A stretch of DNA of 64,000 bases from JAAUTT01 sp963846585 (lineage in GTDB: Bacteria > Bacteroidota > Bacteroidia > Bacteroidales > JAAUTT01): positions 62,001-126,000 of the forward strand of contig CAWJWO010000019.1 of NCBI GenBank assembly GCA_963846585.1, written 5' to 3'. Of this stretch, positions 63,206 through 64,000 are shown in pieces (the first letter of the stretch is position 1; the number at the start of each line of letters is the position of its first letter). The position numbers were made by a program, and so were the translations under genes. The notes beneath the pieces are model-generated. The model ran no database searches and was not told the DNA's origin. It was given only the letters and a program-made list of their open reading frames with translations.

Positions 63206-63475
63206 ATGGCTAAAGAATCAATGAAGGCTCGTGAAGTTAAACGTGCAAAACTGGTTGAGAAATATTCTGCTAAAAGAGAAAAACTGAAAAAGGAAGGTAA
63301 TTATCAGGCTTTAAGCCTGCTGCCACGTAACTCAAGTAAGGTTCGCTTACATAACAGATGCATGCTTACCGGTCGTCCAAAAGGATATATGCGTCAATTT
63401 GGAATTAGCCGTATTACTTTTAGAGAAATGGCGTCTAACGGTATTATTCCCGGTATTAAGAAAGCCAGTTGGTAA
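63206..63475 (+). CDS. rpsN: 30S ribosomal protein S14 (zinc-free type)
   Basis: An 89-residue protein from ATG 63206 (MAKESMKAREVKRAKLVEKY). The frame is open 45 codons upstream but that part overlaps rplE and is not S14. LHNRCMLTGRPKGYMRQFG has a single cysteine, so this is the C-minus form that needs no zinc. RITFREMASNGIIPGIKKASW is the standard end. Confidence 0.97.
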   Translation: MAKESMKAREVKRAKLVEKYSAKREKLKKEGNYQALSLLPRNSSKVRLHNRCMLTGRPKGYMRQFGISRITFREMASNGIIPGIKKASW

Positions 63476-63477
63476 TA

Positions 63478-63575
63478 AAGGTTGTAGAGGTTGTAAAGGT
63501 TATAGAGGTTGTAGAGGTTGTAGATTTTGTAATATACACTAGTCCCTAATCCCTAGCCCCTGACCCCTAACCACA
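63478..63575. repeat. GTTGTAGAG and CCCTAAT arrays between rpsN and rpsH
   Basis: GGTTGTAGAGGTTGTAAAGG units (63480-63532) begin at the rpsN stop region. CCCTAATCCCTAGCCCC heptamers follow (63543-63572). The spacer is 134 bases, long for this operon. Confidence 0.88.
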
Positions 63576-63609
63576 TAAAAATATTGTAATATAAAAATTG
63601 AAATAAAAA

Positions 63610-64000
63610 ATGACCGACCCGATTGCAGATTTATTAACAAGGATACGTAACGGTATCAGAGCTAAGCATAAAGTAGTTGAAATTCCGGCTTCGAACATGA
63701 AAAAGGGTATTACAAAAATTTTGTTTGAAAAAGGTTATATTTTAAACTATAAGTTTGAGGATGAAGGTCCTCAGGGAAAAATTAAAATAGCTTTGAAGTA
63801 TCATCCTGAAACTAAACAACCTGCTATAAAAACTATTAAAAGTATCAGTACGCCCGGGTTACGGAGTTATGTGGGGAAAAATAATCTTCCCAGAGTATTA
63901 AATGGTTTGGGTATTGCAATTATGTCGACTTCCCAGGGATTGATGACCGATAAGGAAGCACGGACCAGGAATATCGGTGGTGAAGTAATTTGTTATATAT
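63610..64000 (+). CDS. rpsH: 30S ribosomal protein S8 (runs off the right edge)
   Basis: 130 codons are present from ATG 63610; only the last one or two are missing. MTDPIADLLTRIRNG is the S8 start. VEIPASNMKKGITKILFEKG follows, then STPGLRSYVGKNNLPRVLNG and GIAIMSTSQGLMTDKEARTR, which carry the conserved C-terminal STSxG motif. S8 binds the central 16S domain. Confidence 0.97.
   Translation, partial: MTDPIADLLTRIRNGIRAKHKVVEIPASNMKKGITKILFEKGYILNYKFEDEGPQGKIKIALKYHPETKQPAIKTIKSISTPGLRSYVGKNNLPRVLNGLGIAIMSTSQGLMTDKEARTRNIGGEVICYI

Overview
The window is AT-rich bacterial chromosome and fits a Bacteroidota (Bacteroidales-like) organism. The grounds are promoters of the Bacteroidetes form (TTG, about 20 nt, TAnnTTTG), start codons without clear Shine-Dalgarno sequences, a type IX secretion C-terminal sorting domain, a SusC/D-free but typical Bacteroidetes glycogen cluster with a fused glycogen synthase-phosphorylase, a short NuoG, and an EF-G paralogue that lacks the catalytic histidine. 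No rRNA, tRNA, CRISPR array, prophage or intact insertion sequence was seen.

Layout. 1-7990 (minus): complex I genes nuoA-B-C-D-E-F-G-H-I and the start of nuoJ; nuoG carries an apparent one-base frameshift near its end. 8100-17115 (minus): glycogen metabolism (synthase-phosphorylase fusion, GH57 enzyme, GT4 glucosyltransferase, debranching enzyme). 17490-19455 (plus): a TlpA-like lipoprotein and an LpxH-type phosphoesterase; 19660-22110 (minus): membrane pyrophosphatase. 22363-34080: a carbohydrate/uronate region. Its first part is decaying (GH2 enzyme with two frameshifts, cupin with a nonsense codon, DUF2264 protein with three in-frame stops), with a HicBA toxin-antitoxin pair inside it; its second part is intact (LarA-like enzyme, sugar kinase, 6-phosphogluconate dehydrogenase, SDR). 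34301-42785: FabH-like synthase, a second HicAB pair, YifB/ComM ATPase, a Gfo/Idh oxidoreductase with a DUF4380 partner, an O-methyltransferase, a DUF433 antitoxin with a truncated toxin, and GmhA. 43124-50242 (plus): MutL, two rhomboid proteases, an S41 protease and a secreted LIC11966-like protein. 50408-50812: a multi-palindromic element next to an orphan T9SS domain. 50927-53080 (minus): EF-G2, divergent from the str-S10 ribosomal block (53398 to the end, rpsL to rpsH).

The most unusual signal is not a gene. Almost every spacer, even inside the nuo and ribosomal operons, is filled with degenerate direct repeats of 7-9 nt 'words' belonging to about a dozen unrelated families (GTGCATA, GAACCAA, GCAGAAG, TTCATCAC, TATAAACC, TTGTAGAGG, TTGCAGG, AACTAAC and others). 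Many spacers hold one array and its reverse complement, so a transcript could fold into a long hairpin. Arrays usually begin at or within a few bases of a stop codon; the TAGTGC family itself supplies the TAG stop of five genes (nuoA, hppA, fusA2, rpsG, rpsC). Heptanucleotide STRR repeats of cyanobacteria and REPIN-type inverted pairs are the nearest known analogues I can name; neither explains the many coexisting families or the stop-codon placement.
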